From the NCBI GenBank assembly GCA_025765615.1, contig JAIVFJ010000009.1, positions 310,001-374,000 of the forward strand: a stretch of 64,000 bases of DNA, written 5' to 3'. This DNA is from Zopfochytrium polystomum. Lineage: Eukaryota; Chytridiomycota; Chytridiomycetes; Chytridiales; Chytridiaceae. The notes under the pieces were generated by a model. It was not told the origin of the DNA. It worked only from the letters and a program-made list of their open reading frames with translations, and did no database searches. The position numbers and the translations under genes are program-made. This document shows, piece after piece, positions 54,022-64,000 of the stretch (its first letter is position 1; each line of letters begins with the position of its first letter).

Positions 54022-55084
54022 TTGAGGCAGGTCGTTCCAACAAATAAATCTCTTTTCGTTGCTCGTGGCGCTCTGGTACATCATCATTCTCTTCATGGAA
54101 GCGCCAAAAGCAGACCAAATGTCCAACGATCCTGCGATAGTTTTGTTTGCCCCGCTAAGGACAGCTTTCTAAAATGGGAAGATTCCTGCTTGATCGCGGT
54201 TCTCGGCATCTTTTTGGACTGGCTGCGCAAACGTAGAAAGTGACTGTTTTGGGCACACATTTTTGTGCTCGGTCACAATGTCTTCTTCCATCACTATCAT
54301 TCTTACGACAATGTTGCATGCACAACAAACATTCTTCCACTAACAACCAAATTCCTCTTATCCTCCCCGAAGTGCCAATCAAAGAGAAAAAATTTTTTAG
54401 CGCAAGTGTACATCTACTTGCGCATGAAGCCTCTTCCGCCCTTCTTATTCTTGCTACGAATCAATTGTTGTTGAAGAATAAACTCCCATTTCACATCCCG
54501 GTCGCTGCCTCCTCTCCTCCACCTCCCCGCCGCAAACATCAGTCGCCGCCGTCGCCGCCTGCGCAGCTGCAGCTGCAGCGGCAGTGCGTTCGCGGTTGCA
54601 AGGAACCCTGTGAGAGGAGCTTAGGCTGTGGCGGCGCTGCAGTGGCAGTGGCCTTCAGTTTCAGCGGTTGCAATGAGAAGAGCGCAGACTTCGTGTAAGG
54701 TGAGGCCGATTACTATGACTGTTCGTCTGCTGACGCAAATACGCACATTCTCATAGAAAGGTAACCGCAGTTTCTATGGCACGGCTCCCACAGAGCTGGA
54801 GGGCCGCGCCAAATGCGTACGTGGGATGGCAGCGCGACGCCGCACACACGGGATGGACGGTGCCTCTGTTCCTGCGGTTCCTTCTGTTCAGTATCGTGTC
54901 TCAATTCCGCCAAATTAGGAAAGTTGTCTGGATGGCAGGGCTGACAGTGAGCGCTGTCCCCCTCGGACCAGTGCTCATCAGACAATGTTCAAATCTGGTT
55001 CTCCGGTTTCCGCAGCATTTGCCCCGCGGCGGCCCACGGGTTCACCCTGCCGCCCATTTACCAGCTTCACGGGGTATCTTTCCA
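54022..55084. other. intergenic region between converging genes
   Basis: About 1.06 kb containing the giant gene's 3' UTR and the 3' flank of the EF-hand/CAP-Gly gene. It includes a CTGCAG-rich, GC-rich stretch near 54560-54660. A 164-codon + strand frame at 54776-55270 is open but overlaps the last exon of the minus gene and lacks family features. No gene is called. Confidence 0.45.
54043..54048 (+). terminator. AATAAA polyadenylation signal of the giant membrane-protein gene
   Basis: AATAAA lies 21 bases after the TGA stop at 54019-54021. Confidence 0.55.
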
Positions 55085-56351
55085 TCAAAACAGAAAGACC
55101 AGCCGATCAATATGTTTGAAGTACGGGTCAGAGGAGAGCGCAGTCCGGAAAGTTTCGATGGAAACGCTCGTAGCCCCTCGCGCGCCGGCGATTTGTTCCA
55201 CTATCTCGACGGCCTGGGCGTGGTGGGACTCCTTCATATTGCACGCGCTTGTTCAGAAGTCCGGCGGTAGGCGGGGGGAGCGGATTGGACTCACCAGCTC
55301 TATGGAAGCAGACGGAACGAACACGCCTCGCATTGCGTCGCATTGAAAGTATTTTACGCCTTGAACGGTGCCGTTGTGCTTTCCCGCTGTTCACCGAACA
55401 AAAACAGAGGCGGACAAACGAGATTTTTTAGCGGGTTTGATTGACTCTTTCGAAAAAACAAGCTTCAAGTCCAAAGTACATTCAGAGTCAAGTTCCAATC
55501 CCGCCCATGAGCCGGCCGAGAACTTGGTTTCACCCAGATAACGCAGAGTGCCCGACCGCGGATCATTACGGATATGGACGCGGTCACCCAGGGCGAACTG
55601 GCGTAATTGTAATTCGATGCCATTTTGTGAGATGAATTGCAAATTCCGAGCGATACAGGCATAGAATTTAATCTGTTCCCACCTGGTATTTAGTCATTTG
55701 TTGAATGAAAATTGTTAGGTCTCCTGGTGTGAGCTCGCCGTCTTCGTTATAATCAAGTATCTTGAAAATAACTATGTAATGTTAATAATGCATGACAGCA
55801 CTTAAAAGGCACTAACAATCCAATCGGTCGTTCGCAGTTTTACCCTTCCAGAGATTGATTGCCTTTAAGTAGTCCTGAAATGTGGAATTCAACCCGTTTG
55901 GGAAAAGATTTAGGAACACCTGTGTGTGGGCCATTTCATTAGCTCAGTGACATCGGAGGAGTTCGAAATACTTACTCGACAGAGGATCCAGTCCAGCTGG
56001 AGCTGCTGTGCAAATATTGTCGTTCCGGTTGCTCCGTCAATGAGAATGCCGTTCGCTTTCGGTTGGCCGAAACTCGGGGCGTCATCTTTGTCAGGACCCA
56101 TCGGGTGGGGGACATTAGCAAGCTTTTTCGGCGATTTCCCGTCATCCACGTCGTCCTTGTTGAATTGATCCAGCGCACGAAGTGCTTGGTAACGTCTGAA
56201 TGCGTATTCGATCTCTGCGACGGAAACTGGGGCATTTTTAGCTTGCTGATGTACATCGACAAGTACGCTTATAATATTTACATCCGTAAGAAGCGTATTT
56301 GTAAATATCTCGAACGCTCAGATGTGCCTGCACCGACAACTGTCCGCCCAT
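55085..56351 (-). CDS. EF-hand protein (calcineurin-B/CIB-like, N-myristoylation-type start) fused to a CAP-Gly domain
   Basis: Seven exons (56282-56351, 55976-56226, 55844-55919, 55683-55771, 55480-55597, 55295-55386, 55085-55213) join in frame to 274 residues. The start MGGQLS fits an N-myristoylation signal. EF-hand-type segments follow: GFSVAEIEYAFRRYQALRAL, then LCRVFLNLFPNG with FQDYLKAINLW. IFKILDYNEDGELTPGDL comes next, a canonical Ca-binding loop with D-x-N-x-D-G-E-L-x-x-x-D. The order resembles calcineurin B or CIB proteins. The C-terminal part is a CAP-Gly domain: LGDRVHIRNDPRSGTLRYLG, FSAGSWAGLELDSESGKHNG, then TVQGVKYFQCDAMRGVFVP. The GKHNG motif replaces the usual GKNDG. A short helical tail ends at TGA 55085-55087. 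It likely links Ca2+ or membranes to microtubule or EB-type partners; that role is inference. Confidence 0.8.
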
Positions 56352-56481
56352 CGTCACGTTCAACGAAAGAAACGAGCACGGATAACGAGTGATTTATTTG
56401 ACGAATTGTCAACGCAGCGCCTCACCACGGCATCTCATCCAAATCCCACCTCCCATCTTATGACAGCGATCCACTCCGAGT

Positions 56482-57264
56482 TTACTTCTTGTTCTTGTCC
56501 TCCTCGGCGGCCGCCTTCTTCCTCTTCTCACGAATGCCCTTGTACTTCTTGTCAGCACGGGCCATGCGGAGGGTGTAGTACGCGCCGAGCTTAGGCTTCT
56601 CAGTAAGGACGCGAGTAGTCTCAGTGGGGACGGGTTGGACGATGGGCAAAAGAGCACCGACAGGGAGCTGGCTGGCGCCAACAAGACCCTCCCTCTGAAA
56701 ATACATTCGGTCAACCAATTTGATTCTGGCTGAGGGTTGATATCCTTACCGGGGTGTCTCCCTTCTTAATACGGTTGAGCTTCTTCGGGAAGACAATCAA
56801 CTTCGACTTGTACTCCTTCAGACGGGCAACGTTCAGCTGCAGCGACTCCTCAGATCGGTTCTTGCGGCGATGGTCGACGGCAATACCGATCGTACGGGCC
56901 TCCTTCCGCCTGATGCCGGCAGCCTATATAAAGGAACCCAATCTGGGAATAAGTCGGGCTGTTCACGGGCCACAAGAAAATCTTTGATCGGCAAACAAAA
57001 CGATCTGGATCTGTCGAGCCCCACCTCGAGCTCATCGAGGGTGAAACCCCGTCCAGCGCGAAGCTTCGTGTTGTAACGGACGGTCGGGGCACGAACGGCG
57101 GGCCTGAGAAGACCGTCGATGGGCCGGGGGGCGATCAAGGCCGCCTTCTTGATGCGGTTGAGCCTCCTCCTCCTCTTCGCGCCGGGCTGGTTGAACCAGG
57201 TCTTCACGCGCAGCTGCCACTGCTTGTTGAAGTGCTGGTTGGGCAAAACATTGTTGTGCTTCAT
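56482..57264 (-). CDS. RPL13: 60S ribosomal protein eL13
   Basis: Large-subunit ribosomal protein. From ATG 57264 it reads [19 protein letters not shown], then [20 protein letters not shown] and [12 protein letters not shown], classic eL13 blocks. An intron follows, and the next exon has [20 protein letters not shown] (about 56835-56895) and [16 protein letters not shown] second intron (about 56700-56750) leads to the final exon with [19 protein letters not shown] and a Lys-rich tail, ending at TAA 56482-56484. It lies 130 bases upstream of the EF-hand/CAP-Gly gene on the same strand. Codon use is G/C-ending, as expected for high expression. Confidence 0.96.
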
Positions 57265-57858
57265 GGCTGCTCCAGATCGGGCCGATTAAGTTCGGTTGAA
57301 TTCCGCAGATGAGAAGAGGATGGTAGGAATTAGAAACAAACCGATTCGATTGCATACGAGAGGAGGTGGAGGAGTGAGTGAGGGCGAGAGACGAGGGAGG
57401 ACGGGATGGGATGCGATGGGATGGGATGTGGATGTGATAAGGACGAGGGGGGTTGGGGTGGGATGCGAAGCACCAACCTGAAGAGCGACAAGACCTTTTT
57501 TCACCCCTCCAGGTTTCTTCCCTTTTCAGAAACGCAAGAAGACAAAACAGAGGATCACACGCGTCGAGTGCAGAGTGCTGCAATGCCACAGGAAGCGTTG
57601 GAGACCCAAGCGTTTCTTCTTGCACTCCAAAACGATTAAGCAAAGGTGACAGGCCACGGCCAGAATCCCTCTGTCAACATGTTTCTTTCCTTTTGATGCA
57701 CAATGCCTTGACGCGATATCTGGTTTGGAATGAAAAACCTTTCATTCCAATGAAGCGCCCCGAGGGATGTACTGTACAAGGATAGTCTTAATACAAATTT
57801 AATTTATACGCTCTTGGCATCTTTGCCAGGCAATTCTTTCTACAGTCAACCGACTAGT
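57265..57858. other. intergenic region, eL13 promoter side and ABCA 3' side
   Basis: About 590 bases. Nearest eL13 the + strand is purine-rich, with imperfect GGGAT-type pentamers at 57403-57436. No credible gene is seen; the open + strand frames at 57453-57785 have no features. Confidence 0.5.
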
Positions 57859-60800
57859 TTAGTCTCCATCTGCATCAGCGTCTGAAATTATTCTTAGAAA
57901 AACTCTAGAGCGCAGCGTCAGCGAAGGAAATACTTCAATTTTAACTCACTCTTCCAATGTTGTTTGTGATATACCCCAGTCCATTATACCTCGAAGCCGC
58001 TTCTCACGCTCGACAGTTTCGAAGAGCAGAGATATCGTCCCAGCAGCAGCCGGGAACTCATACGAGGTGCTGGAACGTTTGTCAAAACTTCGCAATTCCC
58101 GAAATTTTCTCACCTAGTCGCAAATGCATCCACTTTTCTCCATCCCGACGGCAACGCACTCTCAATCCATTGACACGCGGTAGCAGTGTCATCTCGTCGA
58201 GCAACATTGAAAAACAGCCTGAACCCTGCACCGTAGCGCTCCTTTAGGCGTAAAGGATTACCGAGACAGCGGAGGGTGCCCTTGGCCATGATCCCAATGC
58301 GAGTGCAGACCGATTCAGCTTCTTCCATAGAATGAGTCGTCTAAGAGAAAGTCAGTCGGTGTCAAACCGAACCCGCAAGCACGGCGAAAAAACCAACCAA
58401 AACAATAGTCCTGCCAACTCTTGCCCCTTGAATAATGCCCCATATCATCCGGCGAACCTCTGGGTCCAGGCCGGTAGTTGGTTCGTCCAGGAAAACCACC
58501 GCAGGATCGCCTACAAGAGCGATAGCTATGGACAGTCTGCGCTTTTCTCCGCCTGAAAGGTGCTTTGCTTGTCGGTGTTGGATTCGAGACAGCTGAACTT
58601 GATCGAGGGAGACTGCGACCGCTGTCCGTTCTTCATTTACGGGAATGCCTTTCAATCGAGCCTACATTTGTATGAGTAGCTGGTTAAAGTGATCGAGCAT
58701 TTTCTAAGTTCTTACGTAAAAGAACAAATGCTCTGCCACTGTGAGACTATCCCACAAAATGTCGAACTGCGAAAATTGTGTGAGAAAATACATCTTGAAC
58801 CTGCCCATGCACTCCTAGCCCCTCCCCTATGACGGCAAAATTCTCGGTTATCACGAACCTGCGGGCAAATGCCAATGACTCTATACACATCATCAAGGTG
58901 GGTGTGAATATCGAACCCGGCCAGCCGTGCACTCCCGCGACTGGCAGGGTACAACCCTGTCAGGATGGAGATGAGTGTGGTCTTCCCCGCGCCGTTGGGA
59001 CCGAGCAATCCGAACACGATCCCGCGCTCGACGGCAATCGACACGTCGCGAACTGCAGCTTTTGGTGCAAGGCCGGCGCGCGAAGGGTAAGTCTTCGACA
59101 AGTGCGAGATGACGAGAGGGCAGTCCCAAGGATAGCTGTGTGCGTCCACGCGCTCGCGCTCGACGACGACGTCGGAGTCTTCTCCAGTTTTGCCAATGTG
59201 ATTGAGAACGTTCGATTCAGAGTTTCCGCGCTGGCGATGCGCCAAAGAAAATGAGGCAGCGAAGTTAATTTTCGCTGAGTGGAAGGTCGGGACGGGTCGG
59301 TCCACTCACGTGCATTATTCTGCGTTTGCTTCCACTCTTTGCAAAGTAATCCCTGACAAAGGATATTGGAAAGTACCAGGGACGAGGGGAGCCGAACTCG
59401 GTGGGAAGGACAGCCGCCAAGTAGAGTGAGAGAAGGCCATACAAAAAAATGTCCAATGCGAGAAAACCAAGTATCGTTGCAATCTCAGTGTTTGCTTTGA
59501 CGGCCTTGAGCGTGTACGGCTTGAGATCTTCAAGTTAAAAAAAGGACCACTTGTACTTTTTGAAAAAACCTTTTCAACGAGACTGTAGCTTGCAGTGTTA
59601 AATCGACCGAGCGCTCTGTAAAAGGCAAATGGCGGCCAAAGGAAAAACGTCACCGGCATTTCGCTTCCCGTCGGAAACAGTGTCTCGGTGACTAGCGAGA
59701 CTATGACGCCGCAGAGCACCACCAAGAAAGTAAGAACCAGTGCGATCCGGCTGCGAGAGAAGAGCGATGCGAAGAAGAAGGCCAAAACAACTTGAGCGTG
59801 GCCCCACATAAAGAGCAGCAGAAGCAGCAAGCTGGTATCAGTCTCCGTAAACATTGTCAGCCGTACGATATTTCCAGCTATTAGAAATATGCATGCCGAG
59901 ATTGCGTACAGGACAAAAAATGTCACATAGTGGGAGATATAAAAGGCCCATGACTTCATTCCATTCATAGTCATCATCACAAAACTATGGTCACAGTGAG
60001 TAAGTGTATTCGGCAGATACACAGACACTTACATACGATCCTCCTTTTCTACCTTGCGAACCACCAGGGAGAAGCCGGTTGATACGTAAGAAACGGAAGA
60101 AAGCTTTCTCCACAAATAAAAAAATAGAAGAACTTACGAACCCTTGACCAGCACAATCACAAATATTGGCAAAAGGAATGATACACCGAAAGGATACAGA
60201 ACTCCTCCGATCAGTCCGCTCACTTGAAACCCGAATCCCTTGGTCATCGTCGCTGGAAACGCCCTTATTCCTGGCGTAATCGTCGCCAAGTTCAACCTGC
60301 CCCCCACGGCTGCGCCAAATGCCTTCACACTGGCCTGGTTCAGCTGTACCATCTGCGTTACAAGCCTTTGCCCGGCGGTCGGGAAACAGCCCGCAAGCGT
60401 CAGCCGCTTATCGTTTCCGAATTGCAAAATGGCGCGGAGAGACAGTCTTTTTGGATCCCACGAGTCAAGGAACACTGCACCATAAGGCATAATGGACGCG
60501 GCGGCCGTGGCTCGCACGTAAAAGTCCAGGAACGCCTCGTTCGAAGCGCCAGCGCGGAGGAGTACGCTTTTATCCAGGTTGGCGAGAGCACGGATCACGA
60601 GGTCGATCCGAATCCGGAGAGCGTCGTCGAGGTCGTCCGGGGACAAGGTGGGAATCGCTGTGAAGGTTGGCACAAAGGCAACGCCATCGATGCTTGACGG
60701 CGAGAAGCGAAGAGCGAGGCGCTGTGGAATGGCTGCGAGAAGTCCTGTGCCGCCGGCCGTTGACTGTGCTCCAGGAGGTAGGTAGGGAGGGTTGAAGTAT

Positions 60801-61801
60801 GACGATAGGTCGGACTTTTCCAGTTGCAGAAGGAATAAAGTTGCATTGGTGCCTGCAGCCGGGTATGATGGTTGAGTACCCAGAAGTGCTTGAAGCTCTG
60901 GAGTTCGTGCCGTGGTGTATACCCACGAAGACTGTTGGACCTGCACAAACAAATTTACGTGATTGGTTTTGTTGCCGACATAAGGTGGCCGAGTGTTGAC
61001 GTAATCCTTCAGAAAGTTTATCCAACCTCCGTCAGGAGCTGGAACATAAGTGCTTATGACTTTGTCAGAACGAATATATGACATCGTGAATAAAAATGTC
61101 ACCTATCAAGACGGGCAAACTGGGGAGCATTCGCGTTGCGTTCATAGATGGGAGAGTTTTTTGGAAAGTCAGCGCCAAACCAGAACACACCTTGACAATA
61201 TAGTGTTTGTGAGTCATGAGGGGCAAATTATTCATTATGGGCGACATATCACTTACAAGGCTTATCAAAGGTGTACCCGAGTGCTCCTGCGTTTCCACCG
61301 GGATCGGTGGCTTGCTCATTTCGAATGAAATTGACGCTTTTGCCGTTTGGAATGTTTCTTCCGTAAACCACTTCGCTCGTATCATTGAATGCCGGAAATC
61401 CATCCGAAGCGAGCGAATTGTTGTTGCTACAGTACTGAATGTCTACAATTCATATGAGCCCCTTTCAAAGAATCGAATGAAAAAAGGTCTTACACTCAAA
61501 CTTCATTGATTGCCGTATCAGGCCAGTGACAGCATTGCCAAATAGAGCGGATATAATCACCATTAAGAAGGGGCATAGGCTGAAGATTGATAGTGAGGAC
61601 GGTGAACAATTACACAGAAAATGTCTCTTACCTAATGCAGCACACATTGGTAAACACTTGCCGTTTTTGATAACTGATGGCCTTGTACGTTAAAGCTCGA
61701 AAGCTGTTACCATTCGCTCGTCTTCGGCGGAGGAGGGATTGCTGGGACGATGTTGGTGACTCAAATGAATCGGTGGAGGTTGGAGAGGTTGGCGAGTTCA
61801 T
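57859..61801 (-). CDS. half-size ABCA-subfamily ABC transporter
   Basis: Lipid-type ABC exporter with one transmembrane unit and one ATPase. It starts [15 protein letters not shown] with a cytosolic basic stretch and then a first helix ([17 protein letters not shown]). A large extracytoplasmic domain follows (about 60150-61450). Next is a helix bundle with [20 protein letters not shown] and several hydrophobic segments (59315-60010). The nucleotide-binding domain has Walker [20 protein letters not shown] (about 58970-59030), signature [15 protein letters not shown], Walker [15 protein letters not shown] (58475-58560) and the H-loop [12 protein letters not shown], split by an intron near 58330-58380. 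The C-terminal block [16 protein letters not shown] joins VFLRII, the usual ABCA regulatory tail. Stop TAA 57859-57861. The single NBD fits the half-type ABCA of fungi and protists. Confidence 0.92.
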
Positions 61802-62719
61802 TGTGTCCCGGTGCTAAGGGGGGTTTCCAGAAACCTTGCATCAATATTCATGAAGAAATAAAGCAGTTGAGATGGATGGTGGGGTTGAGAGCGGGTGGAA
61901 AGGAGGAAGCACTTCCGGACACAGCGGAATTCGAAATTGTCTGAAATTCGGAAAGCTCATCGGAGTCAAAACCTGTCGTTTAGTCGTTGGTACCGTGGTG
62001 CGACGCGGTCGCAGCTTTATGTTCGAAGGTGACGTTCATTAATGCAAGGGAGCGACTGTTCGGCAACACAGGTCGATTTTGATACTCCGAAAAATGGGGT
62101 TTGGCGCAGATCCATGCATTTCAGCGATTCCGTTTGTGGCAGTGATCTCATGCCTTGACCGCATTGCTGCAGCATCAACGGAATGACGGCAGGAAGAATT
62201 TGATGGGCCGCCACCATATGGCTTCTGCTGATGGATGGGCGAAGGGGCGGCCTGAAGGCGGAGAGGGACACGTGAATGGCATTGAAGACAATCTCACCTT
62301 CTGCATGGATAAACATCCAGTTTCTAGCGATTCAAAACACCAAAACAAAAATAATGATAATAATTGGGGACTGGGCATGTTTTGAAAGCAGTGGGGAAAG
62401 ACTTGAGATCGAAAGATTTCTGAGACGGAACAGCCAGACGGGAATGGATGCAAGTCCTTACATAGTGAAGGCGATGCATTTGTGATGATCCGACGGCAAA
62501 CACCAATTCTGTTTATTTCCAGCATTCCTTTCAATTCGGACAGAAACGTGCGCACTCAACAAGCGCCACACTACTTGTTTCACGCGGCAGTCAAGACTGA
62601 AGAAATGATACTTTGCGGCTATGCGCGGTTAAAATCTAGCCAAATACATTTATTGACCACATTCCACCGATCCCGTCTTCAAAGAGTTGGACCTACTTCT
62701 GCTCTCGGAAAATTTCAAC

Positions 62720-62950
62720 CTACTTTTCCGGAAACGGTAAGGTCAGGTCGAAGAAATCACTGTACAAATAGCTGCGGTCTTTCTTTATCCGCTGCAATTC
62801 AGCCATTCTCCGCGCAGTCACAGAGCTTCGCTGGATGGGATAGTTGCTCACAACCTGCGACTTTTTCGCGCCGTCGAGGTTCCGTCCGGACACTGTCAAA
62901 TTTGGACTGGTAGTCTCCGTTAGGTTGGGGTGCAGAAGCCGAGCAGACAA
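62720..62950 (-). CDS. possible terminal exon of an unknown gene
   Basis: An open minus-strand frame ending at TAG 62720-62722 encodes a plausible C-terminus (VSNYPIQRSSVTARRMAELQ then SYLYSDFFDLTLPF). It begins just after a GT that could be a retained intron donor and has no ATG of its own near the start. An upstream exon following the acceptor near 63030 is possible, but I could not join it convincingly. No family recognised. Confidence 0.22.
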   Translation of the reverse strand: MSARLLHPNLTETTSPNLTVSGRNLDGAKKSQVVSNYPIQRSSVTARRMAELQRIKKDRSYLYSDFFDLTLPFPEK

Positions 62951-63074
62951 TACCTTGTACTGTTGGAGGACGTTGACGCAATTGTGCTGGTGGGATTAGT
63001 CTTCAAATGCGAGGTTCCTGTCGTCCACTCCTGTAAAAGTTCACATCCTAGGCACTGGAGAAAACTTTCTGTGC

Positions 63075-63102
63075 AAAAAAAAAAAAAAAAAAAAAAAAAA
63101 AA
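63075..63102. repeat. poly(A) tract of 28 bases
   Basis: Uninterrupted A run on the + strand between the doubtful exon and the LRR-like gene. Confidence 0.85.
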
Positions 63103-63273
63103 CTTTTTTCCATTCGATGTAACCAAAGACAACTGCCACCAGCAGTGGCGGCGGGGCCAGCAGAGAAGGAAGGTAGAGTCGTCCACCTCGAGCGACACCT
63201 CGTTCCAGCCTTCGCTGCAGCTGTTGCGGCCACCACAGCCGCCGACATAGCCGCTGCCGACGAAGGGCAGGCG

Positions 63274-64000
63274 ATGGGGGACGCTCCGGGTGCCGTTGGC
63301 CCCGACGCCAAGACAACTGCTCGACGCCTACCGATCAGCCTGCGGCACTTCGCGTGTCCCGTGGGTCCACGCTGGACCCACACGAAGCTTTACAGTAGCT
63401 TCCCCATCAATTCCTCCGACCTGAGCGACATACTAGATATTTGCGCCGCTCACCCGAGCGCCACCCGCTATATCAGTATCAACTTACGTTTTCCTGAACT
63501 CGTCGGACAGTTCTTTGACGCTGCGATAACATAGCATGAGCGCCTTCGCCTCCCTGCCCCACCCCTCCGAAGCCTTCGCATTCTCTCCTTCTCTTCCCTC
63601 ATCGGGACCCACACGCCACTCCCGCCTGCCTCCGCGGCCTCTTGTAACGCACCCCAAACCTCCGCTGGCTCTCCACAGTCACCAACAGCGAGCTCCTCCG
63701 TCGGCCCCGTCCCCCTCGCCACCCTCGCGTCCTGCTGTACGAAGCTGGAATTCTTCAACGGCCAGATCGGCAACGTTTCCGCCGCGGACCTGGACGCCAT
63801 GATGACCGCCACGCCGCGTCTGAACTCTTCGCACCTGACCCTGTCCGACACGTCCGACGCAGACGTCTGGGCGGACCCAGCGCTCGACGCCGCGCCGTAG
63901 TGACGGCACCTGACCACGCTCGACCTGATCGCGGCCCGATCTCACCAGGATCTCCGCCGCCGCTGCCCTCGCGGTCGTCGACCCAGCGCTCGGGCAGGGT
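63274..64000 (+). CDS. possible LRR (RNI-like) protein, 5' part, continues past the window
   Basis: From an ATG at 63274 an Ala/Pro-rich start leads to Leu/Ile-patterned segments: SDLSDILDICAAHPSATRYI and SINLRFPEL. A candidate 40-base intron (about 63498-63535) follows, then ERLRLPAPPLRSLRILSFSS and KLEFFNGQIGNVSAADLDAM. The spacing of L-x-x-L and N/S positions resembles degenerate leucine-rich repeats of RNI/F-box type. The region is GC-rich and open in several frames, and the frame breaks again near 63900, so both the gene and its exons are uncertain. Confidence 0.33.

Larger units (their letters stand above)
61802..63273. other. intergenic region with one doubtful exon and a poly(A) tract
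   Basis: About 1.47 kb upstream of the ABCA gene. Short frames occur on both strands without recognisable domains. A minus-strand frame at 62720-62950 has coding-like composition and is listed separately. A 28-base poly(A) tract lies at 63075-63102. Confidence 0.4.

Noticed and set aside
54776..55270. 164-codon + strand ORF
   Set aside because: It overlaps the last exon of the EF-hand/CAP-Gly gene on the other strand, whose exons are supported by domain matches and phase.
57403..57436. GGGAT-type pentamers as a telomere-like repeat
   Set aside because: Only a few imperfect copies inside a normal gene-rich interval beside a ribosomal protein gene.

Overview
The window looks like nuclear DNA of a compact-genome zoosporic fungus, most likely a chytrid-like lineage. 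This is inferred from gene content. Most genes are cut by many short GT-AG introns (about 40-80 nt) and gaps between genes are usually under 1 kb. Fungal or general eukaryotic housekeeping genes (Utp21, Sec8, AlaRS, Top3, eL13, vacuolar-type alpha-mannosidase) sit next to a coiled-coil gene that resembles ciliary/flagellar axoneme proteins. I see no prokaryotic operons, tRNAs, transposons or CRISPR arrays.

Layout. 1-1981 (+): 3' part of a SulP/SLC26 anion transporter. 3008-8353 (+): DH-PH RhoGEF-like protein. 8605-12961 (-): exocyst subunit Sec8. 13620-17193 (+): Utp21/WDR36 of the small-subunit processome. 17488-19877 (-): REXO1/Rex-type RNA exonuclease. 19961-24905 (-): GH38 alpha-mannosidase. 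25420-26984 (-) and 28312-29793 (-): a tandem pair of MFS sugar transporters. 30790-32739 (+): intracellular-looking GH43 glycosidase, divergent from the second transporter. 33450-35954 (-): TPH-like coiled-coil protein. 36182-40292 (-): alanyl-tRNA synthetase with an upstream exon that looks like a mitochondrial presequence. 40358-41397 (-): NAT9-like acetyltransferase. 41394-41798 (-): small unknown ORF. 42041-42911 (-): claudin/Sur7-like four-helix protein. 43645-45996 (+): DNA topoisomerase III. 47041-54021 (+): giant protein of about 2,228 residues built from repeated four-helix membrane modules. 55085-56351 (-): calcineurin-B/CIB-like EF-hand protein fused to a CAP-Gly domain. 56482-57264 (-): ribosomal protein eL13. 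57859-61801 (-): half-size ABCA transporter. 63274-64000 (+): start of a possible LRR gene.

How they fit together. The central block 25-33 kb is a plausible sugar-use neighbourhood: two hexose-type transporters and a GH43 enzyme without a signal peptide, with one transporter and the enzyme sharing a divergent promoter region that holds a tetranucleotide repeat. The remaining genes are ordinary housekeeping neighbours. The two most unusual items are the giant repeated four-helix membrane protein and the EF-hand/CAP-Gly fusion. Exon structures for these two, and for SulP, GH43, both transporters and the 5' ends of NAT9 and AlaRS, were joined by hand. All chains given in full close in frame. Other multi-exon genes are given as spans, and their internal splice sites should be treated as approximate.
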